Notes: generated from the sequence alone by a model not told the origin. A DNA stretch of 64,000 bases from Siphonodentalium dalli (GCA_032622095.1 CP136067.1:38793549-38857548); one strand, 5' to 3'. Positions 49,620 through 60,580 are shown, counted from the first letter of the stretch. Numbers and translations are program-made.

Positions 49620-50010
49620 AGTTTAACAAAATACCACAGGTGTATATATCCGGGTGAACACTGTAGTAAATACCTGGGCGAAAACCTGGTGTAAATACCT
49701 GGGTGTAAATACTCCGGATAACCTGGGTCTAAATACCACCCGGGTGTGACAGCGTTTTCTAAATTATATCCGTAAAAACCCGGGTAAACTGGGGTTTAAC
49801 CTAACATATATAGAACATACTAGGGTAAATCTTTATAAAGCCCTGATTTACCTGGGTGTGACCTGGGTGGAACCAGGGTAAAACCTACATGTACCGGGGT
49901 TCATCAGGGGTATACCTAGGTAAACACCAAGATTTATCCAGGTACATTTTATATGGGGAGACTCTCGTATACAGATATGAGAGAATGCATTGGCACAGGA
50001 TCTGTAATGA
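49620..50010. repeat. second CCTGGGT minisatellite with hairpin head
   Basis: Words CCTGGGTGTAAATACC and CCCGGGTAAA in both orientations, then 'gatttatccaggtacatttt' and the hairpin head 'atatggggagactctcgtat'. The order is the reverse of 36545-37460, indicating two copies of one composite element. Confidence 0.65.
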
Positions 50011-50089
50011 TGCACCCATTCAGACGCACAGGGTCGCACAGACGCACAGCCGCATAAGTGTTAAATACATGTATCTGTGCTAATATTGT

Positions 50090-50310
50090 TTTTAGTATTT
50101 TGCTTATCACATTCTCTTTACATACTATTTGTTTAAATAACATGGCGTTTGTTTACCTAACCACAGTAATCATATGACAATTACATGCCGCAATTCACGC
50201 GATATTTATGATTGGTTTAAGAACAAAGTTTGTCTATAATATAATATTATTTATGTTTATGGCGGTTTTAACAGATGTGACTATTTTAACAGCAAAACCC
50301 ACCGCAACTC
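50090..50310 (-). repeat. dispersed repeat, copy 2 of 33729-33922
   Basis: Reverse-oriented relative, roughly three quarters identical by eye, sharing 'gtgataagcaaaa', 'accaatcataaatatcgc' and 'taaaaccgccataaac'. Confidence 0.6.
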
Positions 50311-50519
50311 TTATTGTGCTTTTTACCAGACTCAAACTAAGAATCATGATGCTATGTAAACAAAACTGTTACAGTGATTTGTCAACAAACATTGCTACTA
50401 GTAATCGCGTAGAAGGTTAAAAATATTTTAGTCTAAATATTATTTTCAGAATATTGTTTAATGCTTTGGCCTTACAATGTTTAACCCTTTCATGACGGGA
50501 GCTGCGCTGGTTCAGCATT

Positions 50520-50640
50520 AAAGATCATGTACGAGTGAATTCTCTTATATATGCAAGTCTGTCATAGGAAGCATCACATATATAAGAGAATGCACTGGAT
50601 TACAAGGTCAAGGTAAATATTGTTAGGCCATGTATTTGAT
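50520..50640. repeat. hairpin-headed repeat, further copy
   Basis: 'gaattctcttatatatgcaa' and 'cacatatataagagaatgca' form the arms; followed by 'caaggtcaaggtaaatattg' as at 15060 and 15390. Confidence 0.7.
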
Positions 50641-50649
50641 GATAGGACG

Positions 50650-51520
50650 TCTGGCTGGGGCTAAAAGGGGCGTGTCTTAAGGTCCCCCCATTTCTAAAGG
50701 TTCCACATTGCGTCAATGGGTCCTTTGTCCCCCTTTGTTTCGCCCTATTGTCTTAATGGGCCAATGGTAGGGGTTTATTAGGGGTCCTTATTGTATGAAA
50801 CCCCATCCTTTTCCTTCTCACTTATATGATAGGTAGAATGAATTAATGAAGCCCCTCCTTTTCGTTCTTAATTATTTGATAGGTTTTAATTAATTAAAGT
50901 CGCTCATTCTTAATTATATGATAGGGTACCGAAACTCCTCCTTATTCGAACAACAATGGCCACCAGAATTATTCTGATAACCGAGCGCCAATGATAGAAC
51001 CACACGTGAATCGTGCACCTGCTTAGACCGCGCGTTTTCGATGCACCTGCATAGTCACCTGGTTAGACCACGCTATCCTGAAACAATGGAATAGTGCACC
51101 TGGTTAGACCACGCTATCCTGAAACAATGGAGTCCCGCCACAATTATTTAGCGTCACGCACGCCTCGTGCACCTGCTTAGACCGCGCGTTTTCGAAAGCG
51201 TGCCCAAACCTGACTAATTTATTCACCCACACCACACGTTCCCCGAACAATGGAATTCATATCTGCATTTGATGGTTGAATATTAAATGCTATGTCTGGT
51301 TGAATATTAACTGCTATGTCTGGTTGAATATGTGAAGAAGGGCCGTTTTGATGGTCATTTTGGAGCTTATTAATTATATTTCAGTAAACTTTCGTACCCG
51401 TAACCGCTGGTTGAATGCTAGCTACATTTGCTGGTTGACCATTAGCTGCGTTCGATGGCTGAATATTAGCAGTTTTGTCTGGTTGAATGTTAGCTGCGTT
51501 TTTCTGGTTGAATGTTCCCC
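50650..51520. repeat. cluster of short repeats left of the inverted repeat
   Basis: 50650-50850 has 'gggtcctttgtccccctttg' and 'gccctattgtcttaatgggc', similar in wording to the 55-bp minisatellite inside the arms. 51013-51195 has two copies of 'cgtgcacctgcttagaccgc' and two of 'cacctggttagaccacgcta'. 51270-51510 holds about nine units of 24 bp, 'tggttgaatattagctgcgt' type, which keep a frame on both strands (8-residue period: WLNxSCVx or NAANIQPx). Confidence 0.7.
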
Positions 51521-51755
51521 TCACACACCCTCACACATGAGCAACACATGTATATGATGAATGTGTAACTGCTATAATTATTGAAATTCTCTTAAATCTC
51601 GTTTGCTTTCCAAAATGTCAATTAACAAACATAATCATACATGGGTTGTGTGTATATATGACCATTTCACTCCCGTCCAACAGTATGTTTAAACATCATA
51701 TAAAATTCGAGCCTTCCGGAGGTTAAATGAATCACAAATCGCGCGTTCTTAGAAT

Positions 51756-52049
51756 ATGAAAACCGAGCATTGTGGAAATAATTATATTCAAAAGTTTATC
51801 TGTTTTATCAGACAACATGTCATTTGGCAAACATCTAGCGTATATTCAATAGACGCTATTATATACAGTTGCATTTACTATATAAAGTTTATCATAAAGA
51901 AACAGCGTGAACAGTTCGAAAATCTGCTTTCATCTAATTCATTTGAAATTTTTACTCAATGCGCGTCAATCAATTGGACAATCGATAATAGATTTGACAT
52001 ATGCACTCTTTGTAAACAAATTGAAGTTATCTCCACCTGTCCCGTCTGA
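51756..52049 (+). CDS. hypothetical ORF at the edge of the inverted repeat
   Basis: Ninety-seven codons from ATG, without repeats. The middle is rich in Ile/Tyr/Cys and the end reads WTIDNRFDICTLCKQIEVIS. No family recognised. It lies just left of the part of the arm whose partner is visible; whether it is also duplicated cannot be seen because the window ends at the matching point. Coding status is doubtful. Confidence 0.25.
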   Translation: MKTEHCGNNYIQKFICFIRQHVIWQTSSVYSIDAIIYSCIYYIKFIIKKQREQFENLLSSNSFEIFTQCASINWTIDNRFDICTLCKQIEVISTCPV

Positions 52050-53100
52050 CATTGTCCATTCGATGCAACAATGTATGAATGGAGTTATTGATTGTTATTC
52101 ACTTCATAAATGGTTCATATAGCGTACTATTATACTTGTGGACACTTACCCTAAAGGTACACGTCACTTTAACCTAATTCAGCGTATCCATCGATATAAA
52201 CGCTCTTTATTTTCAAAAAGTGTCTGAATCTCTATCGTTTACTAAAGTATGTTTAAAATTAAGCATTTAAACCTAATGGAACTATAAATAATAAATAAAA
52301 AACGCTCTTTATTTTCAAAATTGTCTGAATTTTGATATTGATTTTAGCAATATGCATGCTTTCATTCATATGAAATTGCCACCATGGACGTTAAATGACA
52401 ACATCTCTTAGCATATTAGCCTTAAAGTTATACGTCACGCGTACATTCGATGCACAAGTTAACACATTACATATATGGTTGAACATATCAACCATAGTAA
52501 GCTCATTTAAACAAAATGGTATTCAATTTAAACGCAGGTTAATTCGATGCAGCAATGTATGAATGTAGGGTTTTGCTTTGTCATTACTCCAGAAATGGTT
52601 CAGACGATACACTACATTTGGTTCACATACCTTAAAGGTACCCGTGATTTAAACCTAATTATTCATTAATAAAACGCTCTTTATTTTCAAAATTATCTGA
52701 AGGTCCCATCGTTTTGTAAGTTATACGTAGCGTGTTCATTCGAGGTAACCCTGTACGAAATGAAGGTAATCGTTGTGTTATTCACTTCATAAATGCGTCA
52801 TACGCTGGACCACATTTGGGTCACGTGCCTTAAAGGCACACGTCACTTTCGGAAATTATATAATCAGATAATACATTACATATCAGGTTGGACGTATCAA
52901 CCATATAAAGTTCATTTAATTCATTGGGTCTTTCAAATTATACGTCACGTATTCATTCGAGGTACTCATGTAGGAAATGAAGGTATTGATTGTTATTCAC
53001 TTCATAAATGGCTCCCATTTCCTATAATAGCGGACTATTATACCTTAAAGGTACACCTCATTTAAATATAATGCAGCGTGTCCATCAAAACAGACGCTCG
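52050..53100. repeat. diverged units of 240-330 bp in the left arm
   Basis: Three to four units, each with 'attcgatgcaacaatgta', 'ttattcacttcataaatgg', 'ccacatttgggtcac', 'cttaaaggtacacgtcac' and, in most, ACGCTCTTTATT (52200, 52302, 52674). The nearly palindromic word TACCTTAAAGGTA marks each unit. Mirrored at 62977-64000. The 90-codon ORF 52793-53065 (mirror 63012-63284) repeats the unit words and is probably not a gene. Confidence 0.65.
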
Positions 53101-53459
53101 TAGTATTGTAACCCGCGGTCGATTGTTTCGTTTCTGTTAATGATACGGTGTTATTTACTTTAAAAAATGCGCCCTCACTCTTCACTTTGACTAATATGCA
53201 AGCATTTGTATCATTTAGAATGTCAAAATCTGGTTTAAAGCAGTCGTATTTGTTATATATAAGGCAAATTTCCTTTCAAATTATAACATATTAAAACTAT
53301 GCATAAATGTTATGTACTTGGAATATGATAGGTCTCCATGGCCTTATTTGGACATATAATCTAACCGAGCGATGTTCATTCTCTAATCGATTACGTGTCT
53401 ATAGAATATTGAGGGTAGATTAAGCATACTAAGATCCAGGTAGACAGTCTATATTGCGG

Positions 53460-54010
53460 CCTCATTTTATGGGGCCTTTGTCTCTATGAACATATATTCT
53501 TAATTTTGGGGCCCTTTGTCGTATTTCTATGGATCTATTGTCTGTGTAATTCTATGGACCTATTGTCTGAAATAAGGGGCCTTTGTCTGTGTAATTCTAT
53601 GGACCTATTGTCTGAAATACGGGGCCTTTGTCTGTAATTCTATGGACATATTGTCTGAAATACGGGGCCTTTGTCTGTGTAATTCTATGGATCTATTGTC
53701 TTAATTGTGGAACCCTTTGTCAGTGTAATTCTATGGATCTGTTGTCTTAAATACGAGACCTTTCGTCTGTATATTTCTATGGATCTATTGTCTGAAATAC
53801 GGAGCCTTTGTGTATTTCTATGGACCTATTGTCTGAAATACGGGGCCTCTGTCTGTGTAATTCTATGAATCTATTGTCTTAATTCTGGGACCCTTTGTCA
53901 GTGTAATTCTATGGATCTGTTGTCTTAAATACGGGACCATTTGTCTGTATATTTCTATGGATCTATTGTCTGAAACACAGGGTCTTTGTCTGTGTAATTC
54001 TATGAACCTA
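53460..54010. repeat. minisatellite, unit about 55 bp, left arm
   Basis: About ten units of 'ggggcctttgtctgtgta', 'attctatggacctattgtct', 'gaaatac'. The mirror copy is 62067-62617; unit order is conserved between arms. Confidence 0.9.
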
Positions 54011-54562
54011 TAGTCTTACAAAACCTTTTGTTCTGTTCATAAACCACACGGTAAGCTATTTATAGATATGGGATAACAAGCGATTTTATGCCTAAAGAAG
54101 TAGGAACTGAGGTTCTGTATTCTTGTCACCAAGTATATGTAGTTTAAATCCTCTAAATATCGTCTGTTATACAGAAGAACGATTGACCATGTGACAGTCT
54201 CATGTCACAAAAGACCTATTATGGGGACACATTTCATTCCCCAAAAACGGTATATATAGGTGGGTATCAAACATTGGTCTGGAAAAGACATGGCATATGG
54301 ACGTGGGTATTTACTAGATGTATTTTTTAAACGTTCATTTCATATACGTGAAATCTTTATTGTTGTTCAACTTTTTAATTGGTAACCAATTATCGTATAT
54401 ACTTTTGTTTGGAGTGTTCATATACATCACTATACGAAACACAGCTTCTAATAAACTAGTCGATGGTTAAATCACCACAGCCAATATCCCCAACGGTAAG
54501 CTATTTTTTAGCGCATGGGGTACATTCATGACTAAAGAAGAAGGAAATGAGGTAAATTATAC

Positions 54563-54568
54563 TTTATT
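54563..54568 (-). promoter_or_regulatory. polyadenylation signal, left copy of the 201-codon gene
   Basis: AATAAA on the minus strand 138 bp beyond the stop codon at 54706, mirrored at 61509-61514. Confidence 0.45.
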
Positions 54569-54705
54569 ATTTGATCACTTAACACACAGAACAGGTTTTG
54601 CTGACTCGCTCTGTGTAACCTATTTCTAGTATGTAGCAGTATGTTCAGCAAACACAGGTAAGCGACGCCTACGGTTGTAAGTGGTACTCGTCAGTGATCA
54701 CTGAG

Positions 54706-55311
54706 TTAGGTATGTGGTTCAGAACCAAGCTTTTTAGTTTTCAGTGTATAATCACCATAATTCCTGATTATTCCCAAGGTCCAAATGAGTTCACTATCTA
54801 GTTCTGAAATAGTTTTAGTTGTGTTTACAATGTAATCCAATACTAGTTGTTCATTAAACATCTTTTCAATCGTGAAAATTTCACAAGGTTCTGGGAGAAT
54901 GATGTAACCGCATATTGATGTTTCTTCTTCGAATATCCGACTTCTTTCATTGAAAAACACGTCCTTGTAAACAGAAATTCGAACAAAGTTATCTCCAACG
55001 AGTTCACGAATCCCACGTATATCGTTATTTTTAGCAATACCTCTAATTAGCCAACAGTCAGAGAACAGTTGATCCACAATATCTAGTAAGAAATCTGTTT
55101 CAAATTCTGTTCTCTCCAACAAAGATTCCAATCTCTCTCTACCATCAACAAAATGTCCTTCCAAAATTAACTTTATTATTAGCTTCTCCTCCCTTCGAAA
55201 CCAAGTTTGCTGTAATTCATTCTTGATTTCTTCACATAGTGTTGATGAGTTAACTAATGCTTTGTACACTTTCTGACGCATTTCTGCTGGTAGCATATCA
55301 ATTACCTCCAT
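54706..55311 (-). CDS. hypothetical 201-residue protein, left-arm copy
   Basis: Family not recognised. A complete intronless frame from ATG to TAG, mostly charged alpha-helix: Glu/Lys-rich helices in residues 1-95 (RREEKLIIKLILEGHF, RERLESLLERTEFETDFLLD), then a mixed region (ICGYIILPEPCEIF) and a basic C-terminus. There is no signal peptide or membrane segment. The N-terminal helix bundle could be a death-fold-like module, but I see no diagnostic motif. It differs from the right-arm copy by one residue (Trp for Leu at about 37). A leftward promoter (TATA 55478-55486, CCAAT beyond) precedes it. Both copies staying open argues that the protein is, or recently was, functional. Confidence 0.75.
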   Translation of the reverse strand: MEVIDMLPAEMRQKVYKALVNSSTLCEEIKNELQQTWFRREEKLIIKLILEGHFVDGRERLESLLERTEFETDFLLDIVDQLFSDCWLIRGIAKNNDIRGIRELVGDNFVRISVYKDVFFNERSRIFEEETSICGYIILPEPCEIFTIEKMFNEQLVLDYIVNTTKTISELDSELIWTLGIIRNYGDYTLKTKKLGSEPHT

Positions 55312-55477
55312 AAGTCCTTACGAAACACTCTGTTTATTCGAGGTAATCCACTACAACACAGGGTATTGATCGTGAGTTTCTCACAAAATTAGCACCAGTG
55401 TTATACAATCGGTGCTCATACTGTACATAGCGTTCACACTCTAAAGACGTTCGGAAAAGTATTTATTTCTTATTATA

Positions 55478-55486
55478 CTATTTATA
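55478..55486 (-). promoter_or_regulatory. TATA box of the left 201-codon gene
   Basis: TATAAATAG on the minus strand, 167 bp before the ATG, with an inverted CCAAT (GATTGG) just upstream at 55491-55496. Confidence 0.55.
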
Positions 55487-55559
55487 ACAACCAATCAAAA
55501 CCCGTCGTTCAATTTAACTATACACGGACAAGCGGTATGATAACAACCGTACAACAACT

Positions 55560-56420
55560 TGATGTATACTAGTCATATTACATATTATTATTCTAAAATC
55601 TCCATTACATGGAGTGAAATAAAGAGCGTATATGATGTAGACTGGTGTATAAATACTTAGTTATTTCTTTTTATCAATTACATGTATTGTAACTCCTATA
55701 AATATAGTCTGTTATACCGAGTAAACATGTACCACGTGGAAGTCTCACGATAGGCATACTATGTGAAAACATGTGCATATCACATATTCTTTTTACCGTT
55801 CATTCGTACGTAATCCAACCTCTCTGTTAATACACAGGCATCAAACCATTGGTGTGGAAAAGACCTACTATGTGAATGCGTGTATTTACTTGATGTATAC
55901 TAGGCCATTCATATTATTACTCTGAAATCTCCATTGCATGGAGCAAACTAAAGAGCGTGTATGGCGTAGACTGGTGTATAAATGCTTAGTGATTTCTTTC
56001 CATCAATTATATGTATTGTAACTCCCATAAATATAGTCTGTTATACAGAGTAACCATGTACAACGTGACAGTTTCACGATAGGTCTACTATGTGAAAGCA
56101 TGTGTATATCACATATGTTTTTGCAATTCATTCGTATATAATCCAAGCTCTCTGTTAATACAGAGGCGTCAACACATTGGTGTGTAACAGACCTACTATG
56201 TGGATGCGTCTATTTGCTTGATGTATACTGGTTCATTCATAGTATTACTCTAAAATCTCCATTACATGGAGCAAAATAAAGAGCGTATACGATGTATTCT
56301 TTTTATAAATTATATGTATTTTGACTCCTGTAAATAGTCTGTTATACAGATGAACCGTGTACCACGTGACGGTCTCGCAAAAGGTGTATACACATGTATT
56401 CAATGTATTCTTTAATAAGT
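55560..56420. repeat. about 320-bp repeats with AAAGAGCGT, left arm
   Basis: Two full units and a partial one. Each has 'aaatctccattacatggagc' (a small hairpin), then AATAAAGAGCGT (55618, 56275; AACTAAAGAGCGT near 55944), 'tataaatatagtctgttata', 'acgtgacagtctcacgatag', 'acctactatgtg' and 'gtatttacttgatgtatact'. TATA-like and polyadenylation-like words in each unit suggest regulatory or non-coding transcript units. Mirror copy 59657-60517. Confidence 0.75.
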
Positions 56421-57285
56421 CATTTCTCTATTATTTTCGTTCATTTTAGTAGTAATATTGGTAGAAATGTAGTCTGAAATCGTCTGTATAGCGTCATATA
56501 GCTTTATTGGTGAATACGTCCATATTTCTTAAAGTACAGTACATATTCATAATGTCAGGCATTATCAGCCAACTATTTATAGAAATACCTGTTATATGAG
56601 ATCATATCGTAGCTGAATCTGGGATGCGACCTACCTCAACGGCGAAGTGCGCTCAAATGAAGTTACACATATTATATGAGCCATTATATGGATCGATGAG
56701 GTGTTATCTCAGTATGTCCGTACAATATTAGTGAACTACACCCCCTACCTATTACGTATACCAAGCGAGCGAAACAAACATGACATATCGATTATGTATA
56801 TATAGTGATGAATCTATGCCTGGTCTCACAGACAAATGTTCATATTTAGAGTAAATACATATGTGTATCCTTTAATGTAATGTCAGCAAATGTATAGAAA
56901 CGCAGCGTTCAAAATAGTAAAAAGTATACATTTTTTACTTAAAATTTCATTGTTTATGGTTAATTTCCTGTTATGAAACGTGTCATTTTAGAAACGCGTA
57001 ATACGCAATAAAAAAAATACCTGTTTGACAAAACTTTTAAACGCTATTATGACTATATTTGGCGAATAAAAAATAGGCTATTTGACGTAGTACAACAACG
57101 CGAAATGACTACTTTTTTAAACGCGAATTTGAAACAAAACTAATATACAAAAGAATTTTAAACAAAACTAATATACAAAAGAATTTTAAACTAAATAATA
57201 AGTTTGGTTGATGTATTTTCTCACAAAGAAGCGCTCGTATACGATGTAGCGGTATGTTACAGAGTTATCGTTCTTTTCGAGGCTA
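56421..57285. other. inner left arm, no gene seen
   Basis: AT-rich. A 27-bp direct repeat 'aaaactaatatacaaaagaa' plus 'ttttaaa' occurs twice in a row near 57137-57192. Mirrored in the right arm. Confidence 0.5.
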
Positions 57286-57373
57286 AAAAAAGCGCAGACC
57301 GGCCCCTCCCTCTCCCCCCGTTTTAAAAGGGGCGGGGTTAAGGGGAGCGATCGCGCGTTACGAAAAAATGTCA

Positions 57374-58711
57374 TAGAAGAAAAGTATAAGTCAGAGGAAA
57401 TGGATGGGGGAAACGACACAGTATGAGGGGTAATGGAGTGTGGGAAATAGGGATGGGATGATATGACCGTGTATTAATTGGAGATGATAATGGATTAGGT
57501 AGTGTACACTGTTCATGGTTTTTAATATATGAATTAACATATAGTGAAGAGCTTAGGAGGCTAGGAAAAGCCACTCAATATAGGTTTATACATGTATATG
57601 GTGCAAAAAGGGGGAAGGAGATGGGGAGAGCGAGAGGCAAGAAATTGGGGCAGAAGGGTATAATTTGGAGAAAACATTGAGGTGTAAGCCTTACTTTCCT
57701 AGGAAAACATTGGGATTGTTGTGGGTAGAACAGAGGTAAAATAAGAGTTGTATAAAATGGGAAAAGGGAGACATGAAAAGAATGAAAGGGAAAAAGGGGG
57801 TAAAAGGGCAGTGGGAGAGTGTATAGAGGTGTATAGCGAAGATATAGGAGGCTAAGAAAAGCCACTAAACAGAGGTTTATACATGTGTAAAAAGGGGAAG
57901 GCGATGGGGAGAGTGAGAGGCAAGTAAATAGGAGCAGAAGGGTATAATTTGGAGAAAACATTGAGTAGTAAGCATTATTTTCCTAGGAAAACATTGGGAT
58001 TGTTGTGGGAAGAACAAAGTGTTTAGAGGTACAAAAGGGGAAGGTAAAAAAGAATGAAAGGTGGTTATGTGGATAAAGGTAAATGGGGTATTGGGTACAA
58101 TGAATAGAGGTGTATAGCGGAGAGCTGGGGTGGGGGACATGTACATAATTAAAGTAGATGAGATAAGAATAATCATTGAGTATATACCTAAATCATATAA
58201 AATGTGGGGGTTTTGCTTTGGAAGGAGAGGGGTAACTATGATTGCAGACAGTAATTAGAGGGTAAGAGCCGGCAAGGGGCTTAAAATAGTATAGAAAATA
58301 AAATGGTATCAGGTAGAGGAAAGCAGAGGGAGTGAGAAAAGAGGGCTATAGGGGAAAAGGTATAACTAAATCATATCAACTGGGGTGAAGAGGGAACGAG
58401 ATGGGTAAAAAGGGACATATATATATATATAATTTAGGTGTAAGCAGTTGGTCGAAAACATAGGGGGATGTAACGCGACAAAAGAGTAAACATGAAGCAG
58501 AGAATAACTGGAAAGTATTACGTATATGTGTATGAACTTGGGGGTTTGTGTATTAAGGACACAGTAGTAAAAAGGAGAACACATGAAGAATGGTGTAAAC
58601 TTATAGGAAATGACAGGGACATAAGAAGTTCGGAAGGGAAGGGGTTATATTGGGTAAGGGTAAAAGTAGAATTGGGGTAAATATGTAGAAGGGTTATGTG
58701 TAAAATGGGGG
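57374..58711. other. spacer between the inverted-repeat arms, strongly purine-rich on the plus strand
   Basis: A single-copy 1338-bp centre. The plus strand is dominated by G and A over more than 1 kb. It holds a direct repeat of about 180 bp (57549-57731 and 57848-58016), each with 'aggctaggaaaagccact', 'ggagatggggagagcgagag', 'tataatttggagaaaacatt' and 'cctaggaaaacattgggatt'. Minus-strand ORFs (57575-57961, 57877-58176) are Pro/Ser/Phe/Leu-rich as expected from the skew and are not supported as genes. Confidence 0.85.
58492..58680 (+). CDS. small ORF in the spacer, 62 codons
   Basis: ATG to TAA with a balanced, basic composition (TGKYYVYVYELGGLCIKDTV), preceded by an AT-rich tract with ATATATATAT near 58420. 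No family recognised; the spacer's base skew can produce such ORFs by chance. Confidence 0.2.
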   Translation: MKQRITGKYYVYVYELGGLCIKDTVVKRRTHEEWCKLIGNDRDIRSSEGKGLYWVRVKVELG

Positions 58712-59656
58712 TGACATTTTTTCGTGACGCGCGATCGCTCCCCTTAACCCCGCCCCTTTTAAAACGGGGGGAGAGGGAGGGGCCGGTCTGCGCTTTTTTT
58801 AGCCTCGAAAAGAACGATAACTCTGTAACATACCGCTACATCGTATACGAGCGCTTCTTTGTGAGAAAATACATCAACCAAACTTATTATTTAGTTTAAA
58901 ATTCTTTTGTATATTAGTTTTGTTTAAAATTCTTTTGTATATTAGTTTTGTTTCAAATTCGCGTTTAAAAAAGTAGTCATTTCGCGTTGTTGTACTACGT
59001 CAAATAGCCCCTTTTTTATTCGCCAAATATAGTCATAATAGCGTTTAAAAGTTTTGTCAAATAGGTATTTTTTTTATTGCGTATTACGCGTTTATAAAAT
59101 GACACGTTTCATAACAGGAAATTAACCATAAACAATGAAATTTTAAGTAAAAAATGTATACTTTTTACTATTTTGAACGCTGCGTTTCTATACATTTGCT
59201 GACATTACATTAAAGGATACACATATGTATTTACTCTAAATATGAACATTTGTCTGTGAGACCAGGCATAGATTCATCACTATATATACATAATCGATAT
59301 GTCATGTTTGTTTCGCTCGCTTGGTATACGTAATAGGTAGGGGGTGTAGTTCACTAATATTGTACGGACATACTGAGATAACACCTCATCGATCCATATA
59401 ATGGCTCATATAATATGTGTAACTTCATTTGAGCGCACTTCGCCGTTGAGGTAGGTCGCATCCCAGATTCAGCTACGATATGATCTCATATAACAGGTAT
59501 TTCTATAAATAGTTGGCTGATAATGCCTGACATTATGAATATGTACTGTACTTTAAGAAATATGGACGTATTCACCAATAAAGCTATATGACGCTATACA
59601 GACGATTTCAGACTACATTTCTACCAATATTACTACTAAAATGAACGAAAATAATA

Positions 59657-60517
59657 GATTATTAAAGAATACATTGAATACATGTGTATACACCTTTTGC
59701 GAGACCGTCACGTGGTACACGGTTCATCTGTATAACAGACTATTTACAGGAGTCAAAATACATATAATTTATAAAAAGAATACATCGTATACGCTCTTTA
59801 TTTTGCTCCATGTAATGGAGATTTTAGAGTAATACTATGAATGAACCAGTATACATCAAGCAAATAGACGCGTCCACATAGTAGGTCTGTTACACACCAA
59901 TGTGTTGACGCCTCTGTATTAACAGAGAGCTTGGATTATATACGAATGAATTGCAAAAACATATGTGATATACACATGCTTTCACATAGTAGACCTATCG
60001 TGAAACTGTCACGTTGTACATGGTTACTCTGTATAACAGACTATATTTATGGGAGTTACAATACATATAATTGATGGAAAGAAATCACTAAGCATTTATA
60101 CACCAGTCTACGCCATACACGCTCTTTAGTTTGCTCCATGCAATGGAGATTTCAGAGTAATAATATGAATGGCCTAGTATACATCAAGTAAATACACGCA
60201 TTCACATAGTAGGTCTTTTCCACACCAATGGTTTGATGCCTGTGTATTAACAGAGAGGTTGGATTACGTACGAATGAACGGTAAAAAGAATATGTGATAT
60301 GCACATGTTTTCACATAGTATGCCTATCGTGAGACTTCCACGTGGTACATGTTTACTCGGTATAACAGACTATATTTATAGGAGTTACAATACATGTAAT
60401 TGATAAAAAGAAATAACTAAGTATTTATACACCAGTCTACATCATATACGCTCTTTATTTCACTCCATGTAATGGAGATTTTAGAATAATAATATGTAAT
60501 ATGACTAGTATACATCA
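59657..60517. repeat. about 320-bp repeats, right arm
   Basis: Mirror of 55560-56420. The ORF at 59641-59832 lies across one unit and is not supported as coding. Confidence 0.75.
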
Positions 60518-60580
60518 AGTTGTTGTACGGTTGTTATCATACCGCTTGTCCGTGTATAGTTAAATTGAACGACGGGTTTT

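Larger units (their letters stand above)
52077..57373 (+). repeat. left arm of a giant inverted repeat (at least 5.3 kb)
   Basis: Reverse complement of 58712-64000. Paired coordinates add to 116077 over the outer part (for example 52077 with 64000, 54706 with 61371) and to 116085 at the inner ends, so the arms differ by about 8 bp of net indels. By eye I found at least eight substitutions (near 54357, 55202, 56208, 56995, 57023, 57071 and 57359). The outer end is not seen, because the right arm leaves the window. AT-rich throughout, except for a GC-rich block of about 65 bp at the inner tip. Confidence 0.97.

Noticed and set aside
52793-53065. 90-codon ORF present in both arms (mirror 63012-63284)
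   Set aside because: It repeats the words of the 240-330-bp units on its own length, so it looks like repeat sequence rather than a protein.
57285-57365. GCGATCGC and a translated LPLTPPLLKRGE stretch that recall bacterial dispersed repeats, suggesting contamination
   Set aside because: It is embedded in both AT-rich arms of the palindrome, and a single short resemblance is not enough; no bacterial gene is present.
57575-58176. Leftward Pro/Ser/Phe-rich ORFs of 128 and 99 codons in the spacer
   Set aside because: Expected from the pyrimidine-rich minus strand; no promoter, motif or conservation between the duplicated units.
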